A DNA stretch of 64,000 nucleotides from Tetraselmis striata (lineage: Eukaryota > Chlorophyta > Chlorodendrophyceae > Chlorodendrales > Chlorodendraceae). The notes under the pieces are model-generated. The model ran no database searches, had not been told where the DNA came from, and saw nothing but the letters and a program-made list of their open reading frames with translations. A program made the translations under genes and the position numbers. Location of the stretch: the NCBI GenBank assembly GCA_006384855.1, contig VCJN01002949.1, positions 248,001 through 312,000 of the forward strand. The letters run 5' to 3'. Position 1 is the first letter of the stretch. Every line of letters begins with the position of its first letter. Positions 21,957-33,100 of the stretch are shown piece after piece.

Positions 21957-23645
21957 TGTTGGAATCTGCCCGATACCCTAGCACCGGCCGATACCCTAGC
22001 ACCGGCCGGGCACATGTCCCGCGCGCCTTTGCGCGCGCGTGCCTGTCTCCTGGCCCGCCGGGGGCTCTGCTTTCACTCTCTTCCTGTCCACAGTCCCCGC
22101 AGCTCGAGCCCGGCTCGCTGCTCCCACTGTAAGATGCTCCGAGCACTTCCACTCACCATCACCTCCGCGGTTGAGCCGTTTAGGTTATGGGCCCTCACAC
22201 GTCACGTGGGCGCGAGCGGGGTACAGGGAGAAGTCCGTGCGTTCGGCGCACGTCCGGAGTCGTTCGAAAAACGGCCGAGGCGGCTGCCACAAGGGCGCCG
22301 AAAACTAGCCCGCAAGGGGTGAGGGATGCACGCTGAGCCTCCGGGGCCAGTACACAACCCTCCCGACACCGTATCGGGGTTCCGCCTACCGGCCCGAGTG
22401 AGCCAGCCTCCGGGGCTGCGCTCAACATACCGTATCGGGGTTCCGCCTACCGGCCCGAGTGAGCCAGCCTCCGGGGCTGCGCTCAACATACCGTATCGGG
22501 GTTCCGCCTACCGGCCCGAGAGAGCCAGCCTCCGGGGCTGCGCTCAATAGACAAGTCCCCGGGACTTGTACCCACTCGAACCACTGCTGTACTTAGCTTT
22601 TAGATTCAAACTTCAAAAATAGAATTCGAAAACACACCTTGCGTCGAGCCAGGCAGTCACACGTCGTGGTTCCACTAGCAATACCGGAGGCATACGGCGA
22701 AACGACCTGCGAGTCCGCTGGTGGCTTTTGCTTACTGGAGGGACCGCCGGACGACCGTCGCGGAGCTGCTGTGCGGACCCTTGGACCCCGGACAGCGATA
22801 ACACAGTGGAGCGTTTCAGCGGAGCGCGTCGTTTACCAGCCATCCAAGATCGGCGCAGCGAGAACCACACGCGAACCGCCCAGGCGCCTACCTACCCAGG
22901 TCCCGCCTATCACGTCCTGCCTGCCACCTTCGACGGAGTGAACGACCATTGTGGTGGTGCTGGCTACTCGCCGACCGCGCGTATGGGGCTAGCAACTGCG
23001 AGGCAGCACTGCTACTGGGTGCCAGCAGCTCAGCTACGAGCAGCCCGCCCCGTGCCGCCCCGCCTGCGCGTTGGCTACCAGCAGCTCGTGCTCAGCAGCC
23101 CCCCCGCTCGCGGAGAGGCTGCCAGAAGCATCTTGTGGAGCGCACTGCCCGGCATCGCACAGGGCACGAGGATGACGCCCTCGCGGCCTCATCACCAGCC
23201 AGCTCCGGCTCGCCAGCTCCACAGTGGGGCGACAGTACAGCATGGAGCAGTGCACGCGGAAGCGCGTTGCCCGGAAGCTATCAAGGATGTATAGAGTAGT
23301 CGCTATTAATTACTACTGCTGCTGTTCAGTACTGTAGTATTAGCGCCAGATTCCGAATATTGTTCCAATTGCACACAGCGGTCAAGCGGAGATGACCCCC
23401 GTGTACAATTGAGGGGGGCTGTTGGAATCTGCCCGATACCCTAGCACCGGCCGATACCCTAGCACCGGCCGGGCACATGTCCCGCGCGCCTTTGCGCCCG
23501 CGTGCCCGTCTCCCGGCCCGCCGGGGGCTCCGCTTTCACTCTCTTCCTGTCCATAGTCCCCGCAGCTCGAGCCCGGCTCGCTGCTCCCACTGTAAGATGC
23601 TCCGAGCACTTCCACTCACCATCACCTCCGCGGTTGAGCCGTTTA
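21957..23645 (+). mobile_element. Short non-autonomous LTR element (TRIM-like), nested
   Basis: Two 226-bp LTRs (21957-22182 and 23420-23645) start TGTTGGAATC and end GAGCCGTTTA. They are flanked by the 5-bp target duplication CCAAT (21952-21956 and 23646-23650). A purine tract (GAGGGGGGC) lies directly before the right LTR. By eye the LTRs differ at only about five places, so the insertion is young. The 1.24-kb interior has no gag or pol that I recognise, but it contains three tandem 61-bp units. It is inserted in the gag-like part of the older tyrosine-recombinase element; the element looks structurally whole. Confidence 0.85.
22370..22550 (+). repeat. Three tandem 61-bp units inside the LTR element
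   Basis: The unit begins CGTATCGGGGTTCCGCCTAC and ends GGGGCTGCGCTCAACATAC. It starts at 22370, 22431 and 22492 and the copies are almost identical. A diverged partial unit (GAGCCTCCGGGGCCAGTACAC) precedes them at about 22335. Confidence 0.9.
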
Positions 23646-24299
23646 CCAATGGAACGATCGCGACCGGGACGGCGGCGTCAGTAGCCGCATCAACTTCAAG
23701 AACGTGCGTCTTGATCGCGAGGCAGCAACGCCACGAGCCACCTTCACCAAGGACGTCAGCAAGGACTATGGGAACGGGAAGACGAAGGCTAAGCCCCCCA
23801 CGGCCGACAAGTCCGAATGATGGGATGCTCCGCTGTGCCGACGCCATGCGGCTGCGTTTCGAGGGCGCGACTCCGGGGACGCCATCCAAGCAACCTTGCA
23901 CTGGAGTCGTCGGCATGGGCGGGATTCCCTCACCACTTACCCCCATGTGCGGGTCGTCGTCCTTCCTCTACCCTCGCCCGAGTCAACCCCTCCGGCCGCA
24001 TTCTGTCCTTCCGCACCGCGAGTTTACACCGAGTCTCCCTTTCCGGCGCGCCCGTCCCGAACTGTCGCGCTGACCATCTTTGCCCGTCGCTCACGCAACG
24101 GCCTCTCGCTAGCGGCCCAACGGGCCCGGTGCTCGAGCGACGCCCGTTACGAGATCAACGGCTACGGTACCCTACCTTCCTGGTATCACCTTCGTGCTAC
24201 ATATAGTCCCGTTGTCATCATTCACCCAGCGAGCGCCGGCGTAGAACCTGGCCGCAGCGTACGGCAAGTGTTGGCGTGTCCGCCGCACAACGAAAACGC

Positions 24300-25190
24300 C
24301 TACTTACTTGATCGCCGACGCCGAGGCGAAGGAGCTCATGCGAGGCAGCATCGAAGCCCTCTACGGCACGGACGACTAGGGCGCCAAGGTGCTCGACCTC
24401 CAAACTACATCGCTCACGCCAAGATCCTACTCCAACAACGAAGGCTAGATAGGCGTCTTCGCCAATTTTGGCATCGATGAAAAAGGCACCTCCCCCTGGA
24501 CTGCGCCGAGTCTACATGCGTCCGCTACCTCGCGCGGATGGCGGAGCGCGGCACCATCGGCGCCGGCTCACTGCAACCCTACCTCTCGGCCATCAACACC
24601 TTCCCGTGTCACACCGGTCGGGATGACGCCCCTGCCACATGCCCAGCAACAGTCGACATGAAGCACGCGCTTCAAATCCGCTAGCGCAAGACTAGCGAGG
24701 AGCTTTGGCGTGCCCCTCTGCTGCAATGCGATGTCCTCACCGACATCCTCGACGACCTTGCTACCCTTCTCACGACCACCCCGACCGGCATCATCCGCCT
24801 TTGCGAAGGCGCCGCGGTATGTTCAATATTTATGTTTTACTCCCATGGTGAGACTAGTGTCTCTTGCCGACTCCGCAACATGGCCGTCGACGCCCACAAC
24901 AACACCCGCTTCGTCAGCAGCGAGAAGTGGGGGCATCCCAAGCGTCGAGACGGGTTCAAGCCCCTGCTTAAAATCAATGTCACCGCCCTGCTCACTTGGA
25001 CGGCGCTTCTCCGCCGCTTCATCACCTACCACGACGCGGCGTTCCGAACAGCCCCCTCCGCCAAGCAACCTCACCGAGCGATCATGGGCGCTCCCCGGCG
25101 ACGGGGCTGCTACCCCCCCCCCCCCCCTTACGTGGAATGCCTCCATCCTCGACGTCTAGCTCAAGCGGGCTGTCGGCCGCATCAGTAGAC
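24300..25190 (+). mobile_element. Tyrosine-recombinase-like region of the 20.7-26.4 kb element
   Basis: Coding text contains RMAERGTIGAGSLQPYLSAI, the kind of N-terminal core-binding segment seen in DIRS-order recombinases, followed by VCSIFMFYSHGETSVSCRL and WGHPKRRDGFKPLLKINVTA, fitting the catalytic half. It is a fossil gene. In this element order the recombinase integrates the circular DNA copy. Confidence 0.55.
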
Positions 25191-25356
25191 CCCCCCCCCC
25201 CCCCCCAAAAAAAAGGATTACTGTAGACCTCGCACTCCTTACGAAAGGGCGCGGCGACTGGCGCAAACGCAGCTGGTGTGCCCATGGACAAAATCCGCCA
25301 TTAAGGCGGATGGGCCCGCAATCCTACCATATTAATTTCGAGGTGAGTCTGGCTGC

Positions 25357-25357
<1 letters not shown>

Positions 25358-25395
<38 letters not shown>
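25358..25395 (+). repeat. (TG)n microsatellite
   Basis: About 19 uninterrupted TG dinucleotides. Confidence 0.95.
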
Positions 25396-25397
<2 letters not shown>

Positions 25398-26027
25398 TGT
25401 TTGTAGGTTGTCGCCTTTCGGAACAATTTCGCATATCACTAAGATAGTAATATCCCAAACGTATCCGTTATAGATTCCGTCACAATTCCGCGCCAAATTA
25501 ACTGTCGCGCTTGCATGTACCGTACTAGGTACCTGTACCAAGGGTAAGCATGTACCGATACGGATACCGGTCGCCCGACCAGCCGCCGCCGTTCGTCAGG
25601 TCAGGTCAGGTCAGGTTGCATGGACCGCACCCGGACGCCGGACGCCGTCGTTCGTCCACCGCCGGACGCCGGACGACCGTCGCCCGTCCGCCTCGCCGCC
25701 CGTCCGTCGACGGACGCCGGGCCCCGATCGGCGGGTCGGCGGACGCGGGGCTGTACAATGTAGCGACTAGTACGATTTTTCCTTGCGGCTCTCTATATTC
25801 CACACTCCTGCAACGGGTCTACTTGTTCTGCGGTAATCAGCGACTACATCGACCTGACAACGCTTCCTACCCGCGCCGCCGCGCTTATGCTCCGCTGGTT
25901 CTCCCCCGCTGTGGTCCTTCGCAGCCTTCTCACCAGTGCCTCCGCCCAATCGGACGCCACCCCGCCCCCTCCGCAATCATGAATACCGAGGTGGCTACAC
26001 TCCCCTTGCCTACCTTCCTTTTAAATG

Positions 26028-26299
26028 TTTAGAGATGCGTTCTTGGGGTTTCCCGTTTCCTCCCCTCACCCTAGGGTATGTAAATGTGGACACCGGCTGC
26101 CCGCGGCCCCTGCACCACGCTGGACATTGTCTGACCGCCGCGGGCAGTCCTAGTGCTTCATCACTGAAAATCAATGCCGATGTGCGGCAATTTGCGTGCC
26201 GCCAGCGGCAAAACATCGGTAATCCCAGTACCCATCAAATCTTATAAAACCATCATCTTCCGCTAGACGGGACCACTCTCTTAGTTTTGTGCTAGCCTC
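26028..26299 (+). repeat. A2 repeat of the 20.7-26.4 kb element
   Basis: Partner of A1 (20670-20914). It is bracketed by the short B repeats CTCCCCTTGCCTACCTTCC (about 26000) and CTCCCTTGCCTACCTCCC (about 26394), which gives the split-repeat layout. Confidence 0.85.
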
Positions 26300-26593
26300 A
26301 TGTCCACACAACCCGCTCTCCTTTTTGTGCCTCTTTGCCGCAAGTACCCCGCCCTTTCCGTGTAACTAAGCCTGCACGCACTTTTTGGCTAAACTCCCTT
26401 GCCTACCTCCCTTTATTGACGAAATTATTAGTTGACAGCCGATCATATAGCGACTAAGGATTAAATCATTTGCTTTTTAAAATGAAATACGTCTGGCTTT
26501 TCGCACACTGAAACTACTCTATCCGAGCATACCGCCGCCCGCCCGCGTACGCGCACAAGATCGAAAGAGCATCGCTGTCCACCAGCAATATGT

Positions 26594-27525
26594 TTATAGG
26601 AGGTAGGTGAGCCGGTCCTCAGCAGCCTGCCCGCACGTCGCGATCGTGCGAATCGCGGAGTCGAATACTAGGTCGTTGGCGTCCGCGGTGTCGCGAGCGG
26701 TGGCGTTTGTCGCGCGAAGCGTTGCCACGGCGTCCGTGAGCGCCGCGTGCGCGGCGGCGGTAAAGACTCCGTAGTACAGCAGGTGGCGATACTCGTCGCG
26801 CGTCGCGTGCTTCTTCTCGTCGGTGAGGTAGCGGTCCCACTCGTCGTTGCGTCGGTTCCACAGCCCGGGGTTGGTGAGTCCTACAGGGGGCATAGACTCG
26901 GCGTATGCCCGCGGCCGGTAGTCGATCCAGTCGCGCAGGTCGATGAACGCCGCGTGGTCTGAAGATTTTGCAGGGAAACCGGGGGGAGGGTCGTCCTCCT
27001 CCTCGCCACCCTCGAGGCCGTCGGCTGGCGTCGCGGGAATAGGTTTCTGCGGAGGTGGTTGTTGAATGGAAGAGGTGCGGAAGTCTAGCTTGTCGAGTCG
27101 CAGAAGCATCCGCTGCACCAGCGCAGTGAGGCTAGCGGTGTCAGTCGTCGAACTCGCGGCATTGCCTCCACCGCACCCCTCCCAGTCGTACATGTCGTGA
27201 GGTAACCGTGTGTTGTCTATAGTACGGCATGCTGTCGTTATTGCAGTCGCAGCGAGCGGGTGGCGTCGAACGTCGAACGGTGAGATCGTGTGTCACCTTG
27301 CGAGACTGCGAGAGTCTCGATGCCGTAGCGCTAGCTGGAAGCTGGCGCAAAGGCAGAAGGTGGATGAGACACCGCCGCGTCGCGGGGCGTCATATCGGGG
27401 TGAGGGATGGACGTGGGCGCACGGCAGAAGCGTACTAACCGCGTATGGCGGAATTGTAACGTCGGGTAACACCCGTCGCACTTAGCCCTGTGCAATTCAA
27501 ACGTCTATAATTCTAAATATGACCA
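26594..27525 (-). mobile_element. 5' end (repeat plus gag-like ORF) of a DIRS/PAT-like element, related to 47.5-52.4 kb
   Basis: Minus-strand 27193-26594 encodes a gag-like protein of about 200 residues with LVQRMLLRLDKLDFR, FIDLRDWIDYRPRAYAE, NRRNDEWDRYLTDEKKHATR and SAIRTIATC. It shares this order and many residues with the gag-like part of the 47.5-52.4 kb element (RLATRLDKLDSR, FIDPRDWIDVLPRGY, SALRTLATV). Upstream, at 27487-27525, lies the terminal-repeat-like AATTCAAACGTCTATAATTC then AATATGACC. Only this 5' portion is present; it is a fossil fragment. The gag-like protein should package or bind element RNA. Confidence 0.7.
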
Positions 27526-27857
27526 AAAACATATTGCTGGTGGACATTTCATTAAACACATACACTACACAGTACACATTACCGTGTACCGGGTACTCGG
27601 TACGCCATATTGTCGTCGCAGCCCGCCTTCGTCTGGAAGCTGCGCTGCAGCGGCCCCACGTTCCGCCGCACCACTGAGGCCCAACACCAATGGAGCAAAG
27701 TTGCTCATTCGACGCACAGCCAGAGGCCAGGGTGAGCGTACCCGTAGGTTGTCGCCATTGACGGAGCACGCGCTGCAGGTATGGCAGAATAGCGACTACT
27801 AGTCGGTTGATAGGAATGAAAATATTCATACATCATCAAACGAGACGAGCAGGCGGA

Positions 27858-27865
<8 letters not shown>

Positions 27866-27897
<32 letters not shown>
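27866..27897 (+). repeat. 32-base G run
   Basis: An uninterrupted poly(dG) tract, one of the longest here. It lies beside a segment (27980-28020) that resembles part of exon 1 of the 6.5-kb gene, which also has a long G run on the same side. Confidence 0.95.
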
Positions 27898-27898
<1 letters not shown>

Positions 27899-28189
27899 TA
27901 GGGTTTACACAGGCTACGTCCGGCTTCTATATTGAGGGAAGATGACATCCTGGCGACCGCGGGCTCTTGGCCGGTGTTCGTGGCGGCAGGCGGGGGTTTA
28001 GGTCTGCATACTCCGGGGGTGTCGCTGCGCAGCCCGCTGCGCTCCCCTTCGCCCGCGACGGGCGACGACTCGCTCATCAACCCCGCCGGCGTTGAATTCG
28101 TAGATACACGGCCAACGTACAAGTCTTAGTGAGACGTCGGCTATAGGCGCTGCGCTGGGCGTCTCCACATTTATCACGGCTGCCTCGAC

Positions 28190-28214
28190 CCCCCCCCCCC
28201 CCCCCCCCCCCCCC
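28190..28214 (+). repeat. ~26-base C run
   Basis: An uninterrupted poly(dC) tract, part of the window-wide set of long G/C runs. Confidence 0.95.
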
Positions 28215-29640
28215 GCCTGGGACCTGGGCGAGTGGGTCCGGGTCGCCGGGGTGTAAAATCCGGCAGCGGTTCCAGCCGGAGGGGGCTATCGTCGCTGGGT
28301 GAGTAGGAAGAGGCGGAGAAGTTACGACATTACGACCCCCAGCGGGAGGTTACCTTTGAATTTTTAACCGAGACAGCAGCAGGTGGGCTATTACATCCAA
28401 ATTCTTGGGAGAGATTCAAGGGAGCAGATACATCCCCGCTGCCCACTCCAAAAATCATAGCATGTAGTACGTACACATATCACAGCAGTACGTAGATCAA
28501 CAACAGAGCCAGATCAGAAACAGAGCCAGACCATGTTGCTCAGGGCATCTGCCTGCTTTCGGAATGGCGGAGCACACGCAACCAATCACCCAAAGGCACT
28601 TGCACTTATGCAACTACTTTGAACACGATGGCGTTCCGCCAGGCTACATTTTAGTAGTTTGCTATTTATAGTGCTGGCCGTGCTGACCCTAGGAGCTTAC
28701 GTCAACAAACACTCATACACACGCAGCACGCTTCGCCGAGCACGAGCTTGACTTCACGCAGCAGCACCACACTGCGCGGGGAATGTTAACCTGCCAAAGG
28801 GCAATCTTCTTTGACAAGAATATCAGTAGTGGAGGAGAGTAGTATAATAAGCAATACACTGCATATTAACATATTTATTACTAGCAATTTATTGAACTTT
28901 TGTGTAGCATGTAGCATTACACATTATTGGTATATCTCGCTACATACGGCGCGGTAATATTTACTGGTAGTGATGCGCGTCCATTGCCCGGTAAACGGAT
29001 GGCGTCGTTCCGAGCTGTTGCCTGGTTCAAAACCGCGCTGCGCAACAAACCAACTAGTCGCACCCATCAGGTCCTAAGTGTAGGGCTCTGGCCATCGTCC
29101 AAGCATCCCAGGGCAGGGACGGTGCCGCCCTTGACAAGTAGCTACACGCGCATTGAGTGATCACAAGCACACGGATAGCGTCCGTGTTGCGGCATCCTAA
29201 CAGGTGCGCTCTCTCCGCACATTTGTCATCGGTGGGCTCCCTGCTCTCGTGGCGGCAAATGTGGGGAGAAGCTGTGTGAGGCAGCAGGGCTCGGCAAGCT
29301 AAGGAGGTTCACGGAAAACGAATGTCGTGGAAGGTGGAAGAATTAATACAAAGCTGTGCTGCGGAGGTGACACATGTATGAGCTGGACAGTCGGGTGACG
29401 GCGGGCATCAGCAGGTGGCAAGTAGCGCATCGGGATACTTGTACCCGGGTCATTATGTATAGATGTTACTGGTTGAAGGGTTACTAGGTCTTGCAGGGTT
29501 TGCCATCCTCTCACATTCCTCGCCGCGACAGAAGCATCAGCTTTTGCTGGGTTTTGCAGCGTTTGAAGGGTCTTGTGACAATCCCAGGCAACAAGCCAGG
29601 GAAAGGTGATATTGTGTGAAATATCAACGTGTATTGTTTC
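28215..29640. other. Intergenic: no gene recognised
   Basis: Mixed-composition sequence with only short, stop-rich frames and no recognised repeat. Confidence 0.45.
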
Positions 29641-29842
29641 TATTATATGTTGGTAGGGTATTTACCCTGCCCCTGCTCGCCCTTTGCCTCCGCGCCTGCG
29701 GCCTTCCCATGATGTACCCACTGCCGCGTGCTGAGTGTGCTCTGCACCCCCCCCCCCCCCCCCCCCCCTTTCCCCGCTTCCCCCTCCCCGCCGGGCAGGG
29801 CCTCTTCGTGTACTGTATCTACATGATCTGGTTCGTGTCGGT

Positions 29843-29896
29843 ATATATGTTGGTAGGGTAATATATGTTGGTATATATTACCCTACCAACATATAT
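29843..29896. repeat. Perfect 24-bp inverted repeat (hairpin)
   Basis: The arms 29843-29866 and 29873-29896 are exact reverse complements around a 6-base loop. The arm motif ATGTTGGTAGGGTA also occurs singly at about 29648 and 29955. This could be a foldback or MITE core, or a cruciform-prone site downstream of the antiporter gene. Confidence 0.9.
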
Positions 29897-30139
29897 TACC
29901 AACATGTTATATTATGTTATGTTAGATTATGTTATGTTAAATTATGTTCTAATACATGTTGGTAGGGTACTTATTTATTACAAGTCTGTAGGTGTGGTCA
30001 GTTGCGGGGGGGGGGGGGGGGGTAGTGCATCAATTGCACTGGTAGCCAGCTGGTCAGTTTGATCCAGCTGACTTTCGGAGCGATGGGCGTCCAGTTCTGG
30101 TTTTGTTTGTGTTGGTTATTTCTGGTTTGCCTGGTTAGT

Positions 30140-33100
30140 TTAGCCAATTAAGGCTATTGGTTCGGTTACTTGGTTTACGCGGGCACTGGCATCAGACAGC
30201 AGAGAGACCGCGGCACTTTGTGGTGCTATCGAGAATGCTGACAGTGGTAAGTTACAGCCCCTCAGGCTATGGCTCCGCGCCGCCCGGCACCGATCCACTG
30301 GTACACTCCAGGGCCGACAGGGGCCGGGCGATGCCGGCGGGGAGCTGTCCCCTGAGCCTGGCAGGCTGCGCTTCACCGGGAAGGGCTGAAGCTGGTGTCC
30401 CACTCCGACGGGCTCCCCGCGGCGCTGCGGCTCATTTCCCCAAGCTGCACGCAGCAACGGCGGGCAGAGAGTGAGCCGGAGCGGCGCCATCGGTGCGCGC
30501 CGCTGCCCCACCGGCATCCGGTGTGGGAACAGCAGCGAGGCAGCTGTGCTGTGAGGGGACACTGTCAGGTCAGGCAGCCCAGGGGAGCTGCGCACCTCTG
30601 CCATGGACGTCGACAGCTCTGCCGGGGTGGACGCGGCGGGCGACATGTGCGCGCCGGCGAGGGAGGCAGTATTCGGGGGCCCAACCGCCGCCGCCGCCGC
30701 CGCGCCCTGCGGCTCCCTGCAATGGCAATGTCGCACACACTCTTTCTCTGGCGCATGTCCTTACGGCAATTTAAGGATGATAATGATATACAACGCTCGC
30801 CCAATATCAGGATCAGAATCAGTCACTCGTATCCCCTTACTAGGCCAATCAGTGTCAGGCCGGGAATCCAATGCCGCTTCAGCTGGATTTCGGGGGGGGG
30901 GGGGGGGGGGGGGGCGCTGAATCGAAGAGTACGTTCGCTCGACCCGCATGCGGGACACATACAGCATCCTGTGCAGAAACTACGGGACTGTTTCCATAAT
31001 GCCATAAATACCCCATGGTTGCGACCACCACATGCCCATACATCATAGCTTTGGGTTCCGGTCCGATTCGAGTCTGAATGGGCCGCCGAAATGTGTTGCG
31101 AGCGCTTGCACCCTTGTTGTCTGGTGGCAAGTGACGGGCTCCTCTACACAAGCCCAAACACAGAGGGTGTCCCATATCACAGCATCTAAGACATTGTTAC
31201 GCAGCACTTCAGCGGGCTCCTGGGTTCCTCATTCGCTGGTCCGGCTATCTGCAACTATATACTCTGTTGACACACAGCGAGTCCTATACGCTGATATTGG
31301 TCAATATTAGGGTTTTGGTACCCTACAACATGTTGAGGCTGCAGCACGAAACCCGAGATTCCGGACCGTTCGTGTCGGTTCGGTTCGGAGTGATGCGCAG
31401 CCGACCGGTCTACTTCCCCTAAGTAGCATCCCTTGACTGTGGCCAGTGCACTTTCTGCTTTCGCGCTCCAGCCAGCTTTGCGGCTGAGCTCGCGCGACCC
31501 ACCCAACCATCGCTTAGTCATGCGCTGATCGGCCATAAACACCCATCGTGTGGGGGTTTCTGAACCCTTCAGCCGAAACTTTAAGCGAGCCGACTGCTTT
31601 GGCAAAACCTGACCGTCCAGAAGTGATCCCTTATTATCATGGGCGCCAACACGGACATAAGAACACTGCAAGTATGAACTGCCCTGCCTGCTACAGGTCA
31701 AATGCAGACGAAAACTATAGCGGAACTATAGCAGATGGTCTTGTAGCTTGCTATCAAGCCCAACCTGAGGCATGTTTATAATAAGGGCTCTTACAGGTGC
31801 GCCGGCACCCGCAGCCCGCAGCGAGCCCTACACCCTTACTATACGGAGCCGTCCTCGTTTCGCACAGCCATGTCTACGGCGTCTCCCCCTCCCGCTTCGC
31901 GTTATGGTGCTGCCCGGCCAGCCGCACCGCGAGCCACGGCGGATGGCTGCTAAATGGCACGAGAGTCGCACGGTTGCTACAAACACCTCGCTGCTAGGGG
32001 CATGTCACGCATTTGTCCGTCGCCTGCATGGTGAGCAGAAAGGGGTGCGGTGCAGTGAGGGGCGGTGGGAGTCCTCTAGCTCGTACTCCCATTGTGCACC
32101 AGCGCCACGTGCTGCTCGTAGGCACTTGCTGCCCAGGCACTCGCAGGCAGATATGGGGTGACCAGGTAGGAACTGCGATCACTACTGGTACTACTTGAAA
32201 TACAGCCCCATCATGCCTATAACAACCCCTACTACTACAGTGAACCTCAAATTGTGTTTACTAGCAACCTATACAATCATTAGCTGGCTACAGTTCACCA
32301 TAGTTTTCCTCTACAGTAGGCCTCTGGCAGGCGTGGCAGGTTCTTATTTGTAGTGCTCTTCTCACCGCGCTAATAAGAGCACTGCAAATATCACTTGCAG
32401 ATACTTGTTCACCTATCTGAACAAATATCTGATATATCTGATATCTGAACAGTATATCAGATATCTGGCGTGTCGGGTACGTCGCCGGATCACTGTCATC
32501 CGTTTGCTGTGCTCGCGGGAAAGCACTGGGATCCGTTGTTTGCGGAGGATGGGAAATCGGCAGGAACGCATTCTGGCGGAATCCTCGGATGGATCGGCTG
32601 TACATACCGTATGGAGAGCTCGACGTCCTCGAGCTGCGAGTCGCTGACTGTTGGGCGAAGGATGCTGCCCGGCTCAACGCCAACCGGTACCGAGCTGCTC
32701 TCCGCCACCAGGTACTGCCACACAGCACATCCAACGGGGCCGGGGAAAGGGGGATGGGCTGTAGCAACACAGCACGGCAGGGCTGCAGGGCTGCAGGGCT
32801 GCATGGAGCGGCATGAGCGGAGAGTCCTGACAAGACGGCAGGGCGCGTCCCCACCTTGCTGATGTAGCGCTTGTCGATGTTGGACAGCTTCTCGCTCAGG
32901 CTCGCGCCATTCATCTCCTTCACCTGGGTGGGCAGGGGTGAGAGCCACGTGTGCGCGTGTCAGGGGAGCCGGAGAGACATGCTGCGCAGCAGGGACGGCT
33001 GCTGGCCGCCCGAGCAATGCGCCTGGATGCTGGGTGGCACAGCAGCACCGGCGTAGCGCACCTTCTCGTGCATTTGCTTGAGGCCGGGCACGATGGATTT

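Larger units (their letters stand above)
20670..26417 (+). mobile_element. PAT/Ngaro-like tyrosine-recombinase retrotransposon with split direct repeats (broken)
   Basis: The ends have the arrangement A1 - coding - B1 - A2 - B2 that is typical of PAT-type elements: A1 20670-20914, B1 about 26000-26024, A2 26028-26299, B2 about 26394-26417. Plus-strand coding remains include a gag-like region (about 21.16-21.95 kb, resuming after the LTR insertion at 23.65 kb) and a tyrosine-recombinase-like region (about 24.3-25.2 kb). A 1.7-kb LTR element sits inside it. The element is a broken fossil. Its coding text is not close to that of the element at 47.5-52.4 kb, so it is a different family of the same order. 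Confidence 0.65.

Noticed and set aside
21957-23645. Hidden host gene inside the LTR element
   Set aside because: Frames in the interior are open by GC content only. No domain or splice chain was found.
31255-31701. 149-codon minus-strand frame inside the proposed last antiporter intron
   Set aside because: It has no ATG at its front, no recognised domain, and the phase does not fit the neighbouring exons.
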